Counted from the first letter of the stretch, positions 1 through 8,646 are shown. The stretch is 64,000 nt of DNA from Micromonospora sp. CP22 (GCF_009712475.1 NZ_VCJO01000004.1:333863-397862), one strand, 5' to 3'. The notes: generated by a model from the sequence alone, not told the origin. A program made the numbers and translations.

Positions 1-557
1 CACTTCTTCTCGCTGGCGAGCTGGTCCTCCCAGTGCACGCCGGCGGCGCCCGCCGCGATCATCGCGTTCATCAGCTCGTACGCGTTGAGCACGCCACCGA
101 AGCCGGCCTCGGCGTCGGCGACGATCGGTGCCAGCCAGTCGATGCCGGAGGTGTCGCCCTCGGCGGTGGTGATCTGCGCGGCGCGCAGCAGGGCGTTGTT
201 GATCCGGCGCACCACGGCGGGCACCGAGTTGGCCGGGTAGAGGCTCTGGTCGGGGTAGGTGTGCCCGGCCAGGTTCGCGTCGGCGGCCACCTGCCAGCCG
301 GAGAGGTAGATGGCCTTGAGCCCGGCCCGGACCATCTGCACGGCCTGGTTGCCGGTGAGGGCTCCGAGGGCGTGGATGTAGTCCTCACTGTTCAACAGCC
401 GCCACAGCCGGTTCGCGCCGTGCCGGGCCAGGGTGTGTTCCTCCTGGATCGCGCCACGCAACCGCACCACGTCCTCGGCGCGGTAGCTGCGCCGCACACC
501 CCGCCAACGGGGGTTGGTGTCCCATTCGTGCTGCAACTGCTCGACCGCGGTAACCAT
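1..557 (-). CDS. aceA: Isocitrate lyase, N-terminal part (cut by window edge)
   Basis: Cleaves isocitrate to glyoxylate and succinate, the first step of the glyoxylate shunt, in the cytosol. The 185 visible residues begin [18 protein letters not shown] and include the family segments [39 protein letters not shown] and the metal/substrate-loop region [12 protein letters not shown]. The window stops inside the catalytic KKCGH loop: the last visible residues are EDQLASEKK. The ATG at 557 matches the family N-terminus and has a purine-rich AGGGA about 12 nt upstream. The ATG at 567 is in another frame. Divergent from a RamB-type regulator, which in corynebacteria controls aceA, so acetate-responsive control is likely. 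Identification is very secure; only the 3' part is missing. Confidence 0.96.
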   Translation of the reverse strand, partial: MVTAVEQLQHEWDTNPRWRGVRRSYRAEDVVRLRGAIQEEHTLARHGANRLWRLLNSEDYIHALGALTGNQAVQMVRAGLKAIYLSGWQVAADANLAGHTYPDQSLYPANSVPAVVRRINNALLRAAQITTAEGDTSGIDWLAPIVADAEAGFGGVLNAYELMNAMIAAGAAGVHWEDQLASEKK

Positions 558-681
558 CGTTGCTCATTCCCTTCGGATTCCGTCATCACCCGGTGACGCT
601 GCGCCGATGCTGGTCGCCGGGTGTGTGACTCACGGTCACACGGCCGACCGGAGGTGGTCGAGGGACGGAAAAAGCCAATTC

Positions 682-718
682 TTGAAAAGTCCACAGGCGA
701 TTCTGAAAACTTGTGAAA
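682..718. promoter_or_regulatory. Two RamB-like boxes in the aceA/ramB divergent region
   Basis: AAAACTTGTGAAA (706-718) matches 10 of 13 bases of the AAAACTTTGCAAA box that I recall for Corynebacterium RamB. TTGAAAAGT (682-690) resembles the same box in inverted orientation (8 of 9). They lie between aceA (start 557) and the ramB-like gene (774), where a regulator of both would bind. A -10-like TAATGT at 739-744 precedes the regulator gene. The consensus is from memory and the assignment is inference. Confidence 0.45.
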
Positions 719-773
719 GGGCCTATTCGCAGCAGTGCTAATGTGACCCGGATCGGATCGCCGGACCAGGGAG

Positions 774-2168
774 GTGGGGACCATCGCCAGGACCTTCGCC
801 GGGGCTCGGCTGCGGCGGATGCGCGAGGAGCGCGGGCTCAGCCAGACGGAGTTGGCCCGGCATCTGAGCATCTCCCCGAGCTACCTCAACCAGATCGAGC
901 ACGACACCCGGCCGCTGACCGTGCCGGTGCTGCTGCGCATCACCGAGCTGTTCGGCGTCGACCCGACCGTGTTCGCCGCACACGACACCCCTCGACTGGT
1001 CGCCGGGCTACGCGAGGCGCTGCCCGGACGCGCCGGTCTCACCGAACTCACCGAACTGGCCACCCGGCTGCCCGAGGTCGCTGCGGCGGTCATCGAGCTG
1101 CACCGCCGCTACCAGCAGGCCGACGAGCAGCTCGCCGAGTTGGTCGGCGACCGCGAGCGGATCGGCCGCAGCCCGCACGACCAGGTCACCGAGTTCTTCT
1201 ACCGGCGGCAGAACTACGTACCCGACCTCGACGAGGAGGCCGAGCGGCTGGCCGGGCGGATGGGGCTGCGCCGCGGCGAGGTCCGCGCACTGCTCCGCGA
1301 CCGGCTGGCGCAGCGGCACGGCGTACGCGTCGCCCGCGAGGACGCCGCCGCACTCGGCGGAGACCTGCACCGCTACCGCCCGCAGACCCGCACCCTGCAC
1401 CTGTCCACGTCGCTGCGCGCCGGGCAGGAGGCGATGCGGATGGCGGCGCAGATCGCGTTGCTGGAGTTCGCCGACGTCATCGACGAGATCGTCGAGTCGG
1501 AGGAGTTCGACGACGTGCAGACGCAGATCCTCACCCGGGTCGGTCTGGCCAACTACTTCGCGGCGGCGCTGATCCTGCCGTACGAGCACTTCCTCGCGGC
1601 CGCGGAGCAGCGTCGCTACGACATCGACCTGCTCACCCAGCACTATGCGATGGGGTGGGAGACGGTCTGCCACCGGCTCAGCACCCTGCAACGGCCCCGG
1701 GCACGGGGGGTGCCGTTCTCCTTCGTCCGGGTCGACCGGGCCGGGAACATGTCGAAACGCCAGTCGGCCACCGGCTTCCCGTTCTCCCGCACCGGCGGCA
1801 CATGTCCACTATGGACGGTGTATGAGGCGTTCAGCGCCCCGGGACGGGTGGTGACCCAGGTCGCCGCCATGCCGGACGGGCAGCGTTACCTGTGGATCGC
1901 CCGCACCATCACCCGGCACCACGGCGGCTACGGCCAGCCCGGCAAGTCGTACGCCATCGGGCTGGGCTGCGAGGTGCGCCACGCCGGTCGGCTCGTCTAC
2001 TCCACCGGGATGGACCTGCACGCGGCCGAGGCCGCGACGCCGATCGGGCCGGGCTGCAAGACCTGCGAGCGGCTGACCTGCCCGCAGCGGGCCGCCCCGC
2101 CGATCAGCCGCCAACTCGACGTGGACGAGAACCGCAGCACCTTCATCCCGTACCCGTTGCGCACCTGA
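774..2168 (+). CDS. ramB: RamB/ScfR-type XRE-family transcriptional regulator of acetate metabolism
   Basis: A 464-residue cytosolic regulator. An N-terminal XRE helix-turn-helix spans about residues 10-65 (LSQTELARHLSISPSYLNQI). A central region has the IrrE/ImmA-like shape seen in this family, without a visible HEXXH zinc motif. The C-terminal domain has clustered cysteines (GPGCKTCERLTCPQ), typical of short-chain-fatty-acyl-responsive regulators. Length and layout agree with RamB of corynebacteria and related proteins of Streptomyces. The GTG start at 774 touches a GGGAGG, an unusually close spacing, but the next in-frame starts would cut into the HTH domain. Divergence from aceA supports control of the glyoxylate shunt. 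The family call is strong; the exact target set is inferred. Confidence 0.85.
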   Translation: MGTIARTFAGARLRRMREERGLSQTELARHLSISPSYLNQIEHDTRPLTVPVLLRITELFGVDPTVFAAHDTPRLVAGLREALPGRAGLTELTELATRLPEVAAAVIELHRRYQQADEQLAELVGDRERIGRSPHDQVTEFFYRRQNYVPDLDEEAERLAGRMGLRRGEVRALLRDRLAQRHGVRVAREDAAALGGDLHRYRPQTRTLHLSTSLRAGQEAMRMAAQIALLEFADVIDEIVESEEFDDVQTQILTRVGLANYFAAALILPYEHFLAAAEQRRYDIDLLTQHYAMGWETVCHRLSTLQRPRARGVPFSFVRVDRAGNMSKRQSATGFPFSRTGGTCPLWTVYEAFSAPGRVVTQVAAMPDGQRYLWIARTITRHHGGYGQPGKSYAIGLGCEVRHAGRLVYSTGMDLHAAEAATPIGPGCKTCERLTCPQRAAPPISRQLDVDENRSTFIPYPLRT

Positions 2169-2279
2169 GCCCACGGCCACCCAGCCGCAGGGTCCACTCA
2201 CCCACCGTGACGAACGGGCCGGGTGTCGCGGGCGGTCCGGATACACTGTCAGCCCGCTCCACGAGCCCAGGGCTGGTGC

Positions 2280-3131
2280 ATGCTCTCCCCTCCGTGCCGC
2301 GTACCACGACCGGTGGTCGCCCTCGTCGCCCTGGTCTCGTTCGCCGCGCTGCTGACCGACTGCTCGACGGTCGAGACGGCCACCGCCCAGACGCGGATGC
2401 GGGTGCTCCAACTGAACCTGTGCAACAGCGGCATGGCCACCGGCTGCTACACCGGCCGCGCGGTCGCCCGTGCCGCCGAGGTGATCCGCGCCGAGACACC
2501 CGACGTCGTCACCCTCAACGAGATCTGCGCCGACGACGTGGACGCGCTGGAACGCGTGATGACGCAGGTGCACGACGGCACGGTGGTGGCCGCCTTCCAA
2601 CCGGCGCGAAACGGCCGCACCGGTGAGCCGTACCGCTGCCTCAACGGGCAGCAGTACGGCGTCGGGGTGCTCACGCACATCCCGGGGTCCGGCGGTGACC
2701 ACGAGGTGCACGCCGGGATCTACCCGGCCCAGGACCCCGCCGACCCGGAGCAGCGGGCCTGGCTCTGCGTCGAAGCCAGTGGCCTCTTCTTCGCCTGCAC
2801 CACGCACCTTGCGTACACCAGCTCGACCCTGGCGCTCGCCCAGTGCGCACACCTGGTCGGCACGGCGATCCCCCGGTTACACGCCGATGGTCGCTACCGC
2901 CCCACCGTGGTCAGCGGCGACCTCAACCTGCGCCACGGCGGCACACCCGACGTGCGGTCCTGCGTGCCGGCCGACTACCACCACCGGCACGACGGCGGGG
3001 TGCAGCAGTTCATGGCCACCGCAGACCTGCGGATCGACGTCACCAGACCGGTGAGCATGGAACGGACAACCGACCACGCGGCCTTCCTGGTGAGGCTCAC
3101 GCTGCCCGGTCAGGGCGATCCCGCGCACTGA
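2280..3131 (+). CDS. Secreted endonuclease/exonuclease/phosphatase-family protein
   Basis: 283 residues with an N-terminal hydrophobic signal segment (VVALVALVSFAALL) ending near Cys-27. The preceding LTDC is not a good lipobox, so secretion rather than lipidation is favoured. The mature part has the metal-dependent phosphohydrolase fold: RVLQLNLCNS at the start, a catalytic Glu in VVTLNEIC, VVSGDLNLR (Asp/Asn pair) and a terminal TTDHAAFLV (Asp-His). Such proteins cleave phosphodiesters in nucleic acids, sphingomyelin or inositol phosphates; the substrate cannot be told here. Several cysteines suggest disulfides. The ATG at 2280 is chosen because it gives a clean signal peptide. A TACACT hexamer at 2242-2247 may be the -10 box. 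It stands alone and converges on the next gene. Confidence 0.75.
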   Translation: MLSPPCRVPRPVVALVALVSFAALLTDCSTVETATAQTRMRVLQLNLCNSGMATGCYTGRAVARAAEVIRAETPDVVTLNEICADDVDALERVMTQVHDGTVVAAFQPARNGRTGEPYRCLNGQQYGVGVLTHIPGSGGDHEVHAGIYPAQDPADPEQRAWLCVEASGLFFACTTHLAYTSSTLALAQCAHLVGTAIPRLHADGRYRPTVVSGDLNLRHGGTPDVRSCVPADYHHRHDGGVQQFMATADLRIDVTRPVSMERTTDHAAFLVRLTLPGQGDPAH

Positions 3132-3141
3132 GGGGTGCCGA

Positions 3142-3999
3142 TCAGTCCCACCAGAACGCCCAGGTCGGGGCGTCGACGATCCGTTCGGCGTAGGCGGCCA
3201 GGGTGCACGGCCGCTGCCCCTGCCACACGTTGTCCGGGCAGAAGGCGAAGTGTTCGGCCGCCACCCGCAACGCCTCATCGGTCTCCTCCGGTGGCGCGGC
3301 GACGCTGAGATACAGCTCGGCGAAGCCGATCCCGATCACCCGTACCCCGAACCGGTCCTCCCAGCTGCGCAGCACGGCCGACAGCCGCCCCGGATCGTTC
3401 GTGTGGTTGACCGCGCCCTGCCAACCGAGGACGGCCAGGGCGTCGCTGCCCCGCTCGGCGGGGACCAGGCCGAGGCGCATCGCCGGTCGGGCCAGCGACA
3501 GTTGCTCGGCCCAGTGGTCCGCGTGCCGCTCCGGCGTCGTCCAGGGTTCGCCGGCAGGCGCCAGCCCGGGCCAGTCCCGCCCGTACGGTGCGGTGACGGC
3601 CACCCGCCTGTCGTTGGACAGGTCGTCGTCGCCGTCGTAGGGCGCGGTCTGGTCGGCCCACCAACCGGCGAGCAGATCCTCCGGATCATGCTCGCTGGGC
3701 GACGACACACGGTCGGGCCAGAACTCGCCGTCGTCCCAGGGACGCGTCGGCGCACCGTCGTAGCCGTCCAGCAGCAACGGCCACAACCCCGACTGCGGAT
3801 GCGCCGCCCGCAATCGCGACCACAGCTCGGCCGGGGCCGGGCCGTCGCTGAGCCACAGTGAGGGCCGGTCGGCGTCGCCTCCGTCGCCGCGCACCGTCCG
3901 GCCGGGCGGGAGCGGCACCGACAGCGCCCGGGTGCGCGGAGCGGCGGTCACGAACAACTCCGACAACTCCGCCGGCATCTCGTTCAACTGTGTGGTCAT
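3142..3999 (-). CDS. DUF4253 domain-containing protein
   Basis: 285 residues, acidic and tryptophan-rich, with no signal peptide. The C-terminal half has the features I associate with DUF4253: RLGLVPAERGSDALAVLGW, an Asn-His-Thr-Asn stretch, VLRSWEDRFGVRVIGIGFAEL, then EHFAFCPDNVWQGQ and a Tyr/Glu-rich tail ending WAFWWD. The function of the family is unknown; some members sit near toxin or immunity genes. The ATG at 3999 is supported by a TATCCT hexamer on the minus strand at 4008-4013, 8 nt upstream, which suggests a leaderless transcript. It is separated from the DinB-like gene by a terminator-like hairpin and converges with the phosphodiesterase-like gene. No cellular role can be assigned. 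Confidence 0.75.
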   Translation of the reverse strand: MTTQLNEMPAELSELFVTAAPRTRALSVPLPPGRTVRGDGGDADRPSLWLSDGPAPAELWSRLRAAHPQSGLWPLLLDGYDGAPTRPWDDGEFWPDRVSSPSEHDPEDLLAGWWADQTAPYDGDDDLSNDRRVAVTAPYGRDWPGLAPAGEPWTTPERHADHWAEQLSLARPAMRLGLVPAERGSDALAVLGWQGAVNHTNDPGRLSAVLRSWEDRFGVRVIGIGFAELYLSVAAPPEETDEALRVAAEHFAFCPDNVWQGQRPCTLAAYAERIVDAPTWAFWWD

Positions 4000-4081
4000 G
4001 GCGCGCGAGGATAGTGGCCGCGTCCGACAACCCACGGCGACAGCCGGTCGTGTCGCCGTGCTACCGGAATCCGACGTCGGC

Positions 4082-4111
4082 GCCGGGTGCCGGGCCGGCC
4101 CGGCGCCCGGC
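4082..4111 (-). terminator. Hairpin terminator after the DinB-like gene
   Basis: Inverted repeat of 13-nt arms (4082-4094 and 4099-4111, GCCGGGTGCCGGG on the plus strand) with a CCGG loop and one wobble pair, just past the stop codon at 4114. There is no U tract, as is usual for high-GC actinomycete terminators. Confidence 0.7.
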
Positions 4112-4113
4112 GC

Positions 4114-4611
4114 TCACTCGGCGGCGAGGATCTGCTCGCGGAGAATCTCGGCGTGCCCGCAGTGCTGGGCGAGTTCGCGCAGCACGTGCAGGTAGACCCA
4201 GCGCAGCGGCAACGGTCCGCGCCGGTTGCCGGGCAACAGATCGTCCAGGTCGAGAGCCGCGGTGGCACGGCGGGCGGCAGCGCACGCTTCCCGGTGTGCC
4301 CGCCGTATGCCGTCGATGGTGTCGGTGTCGTCGAGCACGAACGACTCGTCCGGCGTCGCGGGGATGCCGATCTCGGCGCGCGACCGGCCGGTGACCGCCT
4401 CGTCGAACCAGACCTTCTCCACGAACGTGGCGTGCTTGACCAGCCCGAGCAGGGTGGTCCGCGACGGCACCAGCGACCGGCGCGCCTGCTCCTCGGTCAG
4501 CCCGTCCAGGCAGCTGTTGAGCATCGCGCGGTGCTGGTCGAGAAACGCCTCGAACTGCGCCCGCAGCGGCTGGTTGCGGACATCCTCGACGGCGGTGGGT
4601 GTCGTGGTCAC
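4114..4611 (-). CDS. DinB-family (DUF664-like) protein
   Basis: 165 residues forming a predicted four-helix bundle of the DinB/YfiT-like metalloenzyme superfamily, whose members include thiol transferases and mycothiol-dependent enzymes. Visible features are the N-terminal helix with LRAQFEAFLDQHRAMLNSCL, the His-containing TTLLGLVKHATFVEKVWF, and the C-terminal LRWVYLHVLRELAQHCGHAE. The last segment carries two histidines that, with the His of LVKHA, would form the metal-binding triad. The GTG at 4611 gives the normal family N-terminus (MTTTPTAVEDV). The gene lies between kdgK and the DUF4253 gene with hairpins on both sides, so it is probably transcribed on its own. Enzymatic activity is unproven; a mycothiol-linked detoxification role is only a family-level suggestion. 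Confidence 0.8.
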   Translation of the reverse strand: MTTTPTAVEDVRNQPLRAQFEAFLDQHRAMLNSCLDGLTEEQARRSLVPSRTTLLGLVKHATFVEKVWFDEAVTGRSRAEIGIPATPDESFVLDDTDTIDGIRRAHREACAAARRATAALDLDDLLPGNRRGPLPLRWVYLHVLRELAQHCGHAEILREQILAAE

Positions 4612-4638
4612 TGCGACAGCATGCCAGCACGTGCCGAC

Positions 4639-4666
4639 ACTCGCTGCGTCCGGACGCGGCGCGAGT
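4639..4666 (-). terminator. Hairpin at the end of the kdgK gene
   Basis: Outer arms ACTCGC (4639-4644) and GCGAGT (4661-4666) enclose a GCGTCC/GGACGC palindrome. It begins at the kdgK stop codon (4666-4668) and so may end the eda-kdgK transcript. No U tract. Confidence 0.5.
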
Positions 4667-5769
4667 CAGCGTTGCACGCGGGCACCGGCCCCACGTACCA
4701 ACGCCTCCACCTCGGCCAGACTGGCCATCGACGTGTCGCCCGGAGTGGTCATCGCCAACGCGCCGTGCGCGGCACCGTACTCCACCGCGAGCGCCAGGTC
4801 GCCGTCGCGTTCGAGCAGGCCGTAGATCAGCCCGGAGGCGAAACTGTCGCCGCCGCCGACCCGGTCCAGGATCTCCAGGCCGGGTCGGTGGGTGGCCTCG
4901 GCGAACGCGCCACCGGCCCAGGCGACCGCACCCCAGTCGTTCACGGTGGCGCTGCGCACCCCACGCAGGGTGGTCGCCACCACCTTGAAGTTGGGGTACG
5001 CCCGCACGACCGCCTCGATCATCGCCTTGAAGTTGCCCGTGTCGAGCGCGCCACTGTGGATGTCGGTGTCCGGCACCGGGAAGCCGAGGCAGGCGGTGAA
5101 GTCCTCCTCGTTGCCGATCATGACATCCACCAGGCGGGCCAGGCGGGCGTTCACCTCCTGGGCGCGCTCCTGGCCACCGACGGCCTTCCAGAGGCTGGGT
5201 CGATAGTTCAGGTCGTACGAGACGATGGTTCCGTGCCGTCGGGCGGCGGTCATCGCGGCCTCGGCGGTCTGCGCGGCGGTGTCGGACAGCGCGGCGTAGA
5301 TGCCGCCGGTGTGCAGCCACCGGACCCCGAGCGTGCCGAAGAGGTGGTCCCAGTCGACATCGTCTGGTTTGAGCTGGCTGGCGGCGGAGTGGCCGCGGTC
5401 CGAGGTGCCGACCGCGCCCCGGACGCCGAAGCCGCGCTCGGTGAAGTTCAGGCCGTTGCGGACGGCGCGGCCGATTCCGTCGTACGGCAGCCAGGTGACG
5501 AAACGGGTGTCCACGCCTCCCTGCAGGATCAGGTCCTCCAGCAGCAGGCCGACCTCGTTGCGGGCGAACGCGGTGACGACCGCGGTCCGCAGGCCGAAGC
5601 AGCGGCGCAGGCCCCGGGCCACGTTGTACTCGCCGCCGCCCTCCCAGACCCGGAACTGGCGGGCGGTGCGTACCCGGCCCTCGCCCGGATCGAGCCGCAG
5701 CATGACCTCGCCGAGCGAGACCAGGTCGTAGTGGCAGTCGGCCTTCGGTCGGGGGTTCAGCACGCTCAT
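4666..5769 (-). CDS. kdgK: 2-keto-3-deoxygluconate kinase (PfkB family)
   Basis: Phosphorylates 2-keto-3-deoxygluconate (KDG) to KDPG with ATP, in the cytosol. 367 residues of the PfkB/ribokinase fold: N-terminal VSLGEVMLRLDPGEGRVRTA, the EGGGEYNVARGL motif (PfkB signature 1 region), HTGGIYAALS, and the C-terminal anion-hole/catalytic-base motif DRVGGGDSFASGLIYG with the Asp of GGGDSF as base. The ATG at 5769 overlaps the eda stop as ATGA, so translation is coupled. The next gene step is KDPG aldolase, making the pathway assignment strong. KDG derives from glucuronate, galacturonate or pectin, which fits the hemicellulose-degrading genes nearby. Similar sugar kinases differ in substrate, but the eda partner makes KDG the best choice. 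Confidence 0.9.
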   Translation of the reverse strand: MSVLNPRPKADCHYDLVSLGEVMLRLDPGEGRVRTARQFRVWEGGGEYNVARGLRRCFGLRTAVVTAFARNEVGLLLEDLILQGGVDTRFVTWLPYDGIGRAVRNGLNFTERGFGVRGAVGTSDRGHSAASQLKPDDVDWDHLFGTLGVRWLHTGGIYAALSDTAAQTAEAAMTAARRHGTIVSYDLNYRPSLWKAVGGQERAQEVNARLARLVDVMIGNEEDFTACLGFPVPDTDIHSGALDTGNFKAMIEAVVRAYPNFKVVATTLRGVRSATVNDWGAVAWAGGAFAEATHRPGLEILDRVGGGDSFASGLIYGLLERDGDLALAVEYGAAHGALAMTTPGDTSMASLAEVEALVRGAGARVQR

Positions 5770-6404
5770 GCCGCACCTCCGGCGGCGGCCAGCGCCGCCC
5801 GGGTGCGGGAGGTGATCTCGTCCCACTGCTCACCGGCGATGAGGTCGGCCGCCACCATCCAGCTCGCCCCGACGGCCAGGACCGCCGGGAGGGCCAGGTA
5901 GTCGGCGATCACCTCGGCGGTGATGCCGCCGGTGGGGATGAACCGCACGTTGCGGAACGGCGCCGCGAGAGCCTTGATCATCGCCGCGCCGCCGAGCTGC
6001 TGGGCGGGGAAGAACTTGACCACGTTCAGACCGGCGTCGAGGGCCATCTGGATCTCGGTGGCGGTGGCGGCTCCGGGCACCACCGGCACGCCGGCCTCTC
6101 GGCAGGCGCGGACCACGGCGGGCGCGAAGCCGGGGGTAACCACGAACCGGGCACCGGCTCCGATCGCCTGCTCGGCCTGCTCGACGGTGAGCACCGTGCC
6201 CGCGCCCACCGTCAGGTCGTCGCGAGCGGCGAGCGCCGCGATGGCGTCCAACCCGGCGGCGGTACGCAGGGTCACCTCGATCGCCGTCGCACCGCCCTTG
6301 ACCAGGGCGTCGGCGAGCGGTTCGGCGAGCTGCGCGTCGTCGAGCACCACCACCGGCAGCACCCGACCGACCGGAAGCTGTTCAGACTCATGAACGTTGG
6401 TCAC
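5766..6404 (-). CDS. eda: 2-dehydro-3-deoxyphosphogluconate (KDPG) aldolase
   Basis: Cleaves KDPG to pyruvate and glyceraldehyde-3-phosphate, the last step of the KDG branch and the Entner-Doudoroff route. 212 residues, the normal family length. The catalytic residues are visible: Glu-43 in AIEVTLRT, GAGTVLT, the Schiff-base Lys-130 in LNVVKFFPA, and IPTGGI for phosphate binding. The GTG at 6404 is 7 nt downstream of a TAGGGT hexamer on the minus strand (6412-6417), which supports a leaderless start. First gene of an overlapping eda-kdgK operon, divergent from an IclR-type regulator likely to sense KDG or a related acid. Confidence 0.93.
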   Translation of the reverse strand: MTNVHESEQLPVGRVLPVVVLDDAQLAEPLADALVKGGATAIEVTLRTAAGLDAIAALAARDDLTVGAGTVLTVEQAEQAIGAGARFVVTPGFAPAVVRACREAGVPVVPGAATATEIQMALDAGLNVVKFFPAQQLGGAAMIKALAAPFRNVRFIPTGGITAEVIADYLALPAVLAVGASWMVAADLIAGEQWDEITSRTRAALAAAGGAA

Positions 6405-6450
6405 GTATGTGACCCTACTGGAGGCGTTCCGGCTTCGCTAGAGTGGCCCC
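6405..6450. promoter_or_regulatory. Back-to-back leaderless promoters of eda-kdgK and the IclR gene
   Basis: Only 46 bp separate the two start codons. A minus-strand TAGGGT (6412-6417) lies 7 nt before the eda GTG and a plus-strand TAGAGT (6439-6444) lies 6 nt before the IclR GTG. The -35 region of each promoter must overlap the other, so one regulator bound between them could control both directions. Confidence 0.6.
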
Positions 6451-7227
6451 GTGTCCACCGCCCCCGACGACTTCCAGCCCGTCAAGTCGGCCGGGCGCAC
6501 CCTCGATCTGCTCGAACTGCTCGCCGACCATCCGCAGCCCTGGGCGCTCGGCGACCTGGCCCGCACGCTCGGCATCCCGAAGAGCAGCCTGCACGGGCTG
6601 CTTCGGACGCTGACCAGCCGAGGCTGGGTTCGCACCGACGAGACCGGCACCCGGTTCCGGCTCGGCCTGCGGGCCCTGCGGGTCGGTGCGGCCTACCTCG
6701 ACGGGGACGACCTGGTCGGTCTGCTCGCCGGGGTGCTGGACGAGTTGTCCCGCCGCTTCGGTGAAGCCGTCCACCTCGGCCGACTCGACGGCGACCAGGT
6801 CGTCTACCTCGCCAAACGGGAATCGGTGCACCGGCTGCGTCTCTACAGCGCCATCGGCCGTCGGCTACCGGCCCACGCGACCGCACTCGGCAAGGCGCTG
6901 CTCGCCGAACATCCCGAGCAGGAGGTGGACCACGCGCTGCCCGCATCGCTGCCCCGGCTCACCCCGCACACGATCACCGACCGCGCGGACCTGCACGCCG
7001 CGCTGGCCGCCGTGCGAGCCGCCGGGCACGCCGTGGACCGCGAGGAGAACACCGAGGGCATCACGTGCTTCGCGATGGCCGTACCGCTGGCCAGCCCGGC
7101 GGTCGACGCGGTGAGCGTCTCGGTGCCGGTCAGCCGGCTGCGACCGGATCTCGAAGCGGCGATCGTCGCGGCGCTGCGGGAACTCGTCGGCGGCCTCGCC
7201 CAGGCCCGCAGCATGCTGATCGCGTAG
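6451..7227 (+). CDS. IclR-family transcriptional regulator, probable KdgR
   Basis: 258 residues. The N-terminal winged HTH (about 10-75) reads VKSAGRTLDLLELL, LGDLARTLGIPKSSLHGLLR and GTRFRLG. The C-terminal IclR ligand-binding domain (about 85-250) includes VHLGRLDGDQVVYLAK, LPAHATALGKALLA and the conserved GITCFAMAVPL segment. IclR proteins of this type usually repress or activate sugar-acid catabolic operons. The divergent eda-kdgK pair makes KDG or KDPG the likely effector, hence a KdgR role, which is inferred from context. The GTG at 6451 with a -10-like TAGAGT six bases upstream indicates a leaderless mRNA. The downstream 246 bp to the GH12 gene hold no clear feature. Confidence 0.85.
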   Translation: MSTAPDDFQPVKSAGRTLDLLELLADHPQPWALGDLARTLGIPKSSLHGLLRTLTSRGWVRTDETGTRFRLGLRALRVGAAYLDGDDLVGLLAGVLDELSRRFGEAVHLGRLDGDQVVYLAKRESVHRLRLYSAIGRRLPAHATALGKALLAEHPEQEVDHALPASLPRLTPHTITDRADLHAALAAVRAAGHAVDREENTEGITCFAMAVPLASPAVDAVSVSVPVSRLRPDLEAAIVAALRELVGGLAQARSMLIA

Positions 7228-7473
7228 GCCGATCGCCCCACCACCCGACGCTCGCCCCTGCAGCCGCCGCGATCTGCGCCCGTGACACTCCGGGTTCGTG
7301 ACAGTCAGCAATACGGTCCGTCAGGAATCCTGGCCCTGGAGGCGGGGTAGGCGAGAGCGCGGAACACCGCGCCGAGGTGCCGCGCCGCCACGGCCGGTCG
7401 CTGGCAGCCGCCGATGACCGGCCGAGGCGTTACGGGTGCTGGGTGCCGCGAGGCGGTCAGGTCCTGACGAGGG

Positions 7474-8634
7474 TCAACGGACGGTGGCCGAGTAGGACGT
7501 GGTGTCGACCTCACCCTCGCCGGTGAAGATCTCCGGTCCGGCTTGGACGCTGGTCAGGTACTTCGAGCTGCTCATCCAGCCACGGGAGACCACGTCGTTG
7601 GTGAAGTCGCGGAGGTCGAGTGTGGCGCTGGTCGTGTTGGTGGTCCGCACGTACGAGTAGACGTTCCAACTGCCCACGTGACCACGCCACACCTCCCAGG
7701 TGGTACCGGCGATGGTGACGGTGCCCTGGCGAGTGCCGGCCGGGGAGGCGTTGGAACGGTAGAGCCAGATCATCAGCTCGTCGGTGGGCTGGTCGTCCGC
7801 GCCCGGGTTCGCCATCGGGTGGAACCACATGTCGTACGCGACGTTCATCCGCGAGTCGCCGTTGGAGGTGACGTTGAACAACCAATGGGTGTCGACACTA
7901 CGGTTCTCCGCGAGCTGCACCGGCAGCCCGGTGTTCGACCTCCGCCAGCCCCAGTGCCAGCCGAGGATCGCCGCCGCGTACGACTTGACGCTGCTCGGGT
8001 CGCCGCTCCAGTTGTAGCTGGTCCGCCACGAGAGGGGGTTCCCCGGCCCGCCACGGGACCAGATGCACTGGTTGCCCGTCGCACCGGTGGCGCCCCACTG
8101 GTTGTTGGGAATCCAGTACCTGCCGATCTCGATCACGTCACTGCTGTCGCACAGCGGCCCGACCGGCGACCAGTCGGGTATCGGCCCCGGGGTGGTCACG
8201 GTCGGCGTCGGGCCCGGGTTCACCGAGCCGGTGCAGGTCACCCCGTTGAGCGCGAACGAGGTCGGTACCGGGTTGCTGCCGTTCCACGAGCCGTTGAACC
8301 CGAAGCTCGCGGTGCCGTTGGTGCCGATCGACCCGTTGTACGACGCGTTGACCGCGGTCACCTGCGCGCCGTCCTGGGTCACCGTGGCGTTCCACGCCTG
8401 CGTCACCCGCTGCCCCGAGGCGTACGACCAGGTGAGTCGCCACGACGACACCGGATCGCCGAGGTTGGTGATGGTCACGTCGGCGTTGAAGCCGCCCTGC
8501 CACTCCGACGGGACGACGTAGCGCACCGCACAACCGACGGCGGCGGCGTGTGCGACCGCCACTCCGACGGCGGCGGTGACGACGGTGCTGGCTACCACGG
8601 CGGCGAGCAGGGTGGTGCGCTTGGGTTTCACCAT
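7474..8634 (-). CDS. Secreted CBM2-GH12 endo-beta-glucanase/xyloglucanase
   Basis: 386-residue secreted cellulase or xyloglucanase that cuts beta-1,4-glucan chains. Signal peptide (MVKPKRTTLLAAVVAS to about residue 30), an N-terminal CBM2 (about 32-130; WQGGFNADVTITNLG, the conserved Trp/Asn pattern, closing Cys in LNGVTCTGS), a short Pro/Thr linker, then a GH12 domain. GH12 catalytic glutamates are visible in DELMIWLY (about 285, nucleophile) and AGPEIFTGEGE (about 368, acid/base). The order CBM2-GH12 is the reverse of the usual Streptomyces CelB arrangement. The ATG at 8634 has GGAG at the right distance. An upstream in-frame ATG at 8646 lacks a site. It belongs to the CAZyme series running to 12350. 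Confidence 0.92.
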   Translation of the reverse strand: MVKPKRTTLLAAVVASTVVTAAVGVAVAHAAAVGCAVRYVVPSEWQGGFNADVTITNLGDPVSSWRLTWSYASGQRVTQAWNATVTQDGAQVTAVNASYNGSIGTNGTASFGFNGSWNGSNPVPTSFALNGVTCTGSVNPGPTPTVTTPGPIPDWSPVGPLCDSSDVIEIGRYWIPNNQWGATGATGNQCIWSRGGPGNPLSWRTSYNWSGDPSSVKSYAAAILGWHWGWRRSNTGLPVQLAENRSVDTHWLFNVTSNGDSRMNVAYDMWFHPMANPGADDQPTDELMIWLYRSNASPAGTRQGTVTIAGTTWEVWRGHVGSWNVYSYVRTTNTTSATLDLRDFTNDVVSRGWMSSSKYLTSVQAGPEIFTGEGEVDTTSYSATVR

Positions 8635-8646
8635 TGCTTTCTCCAT

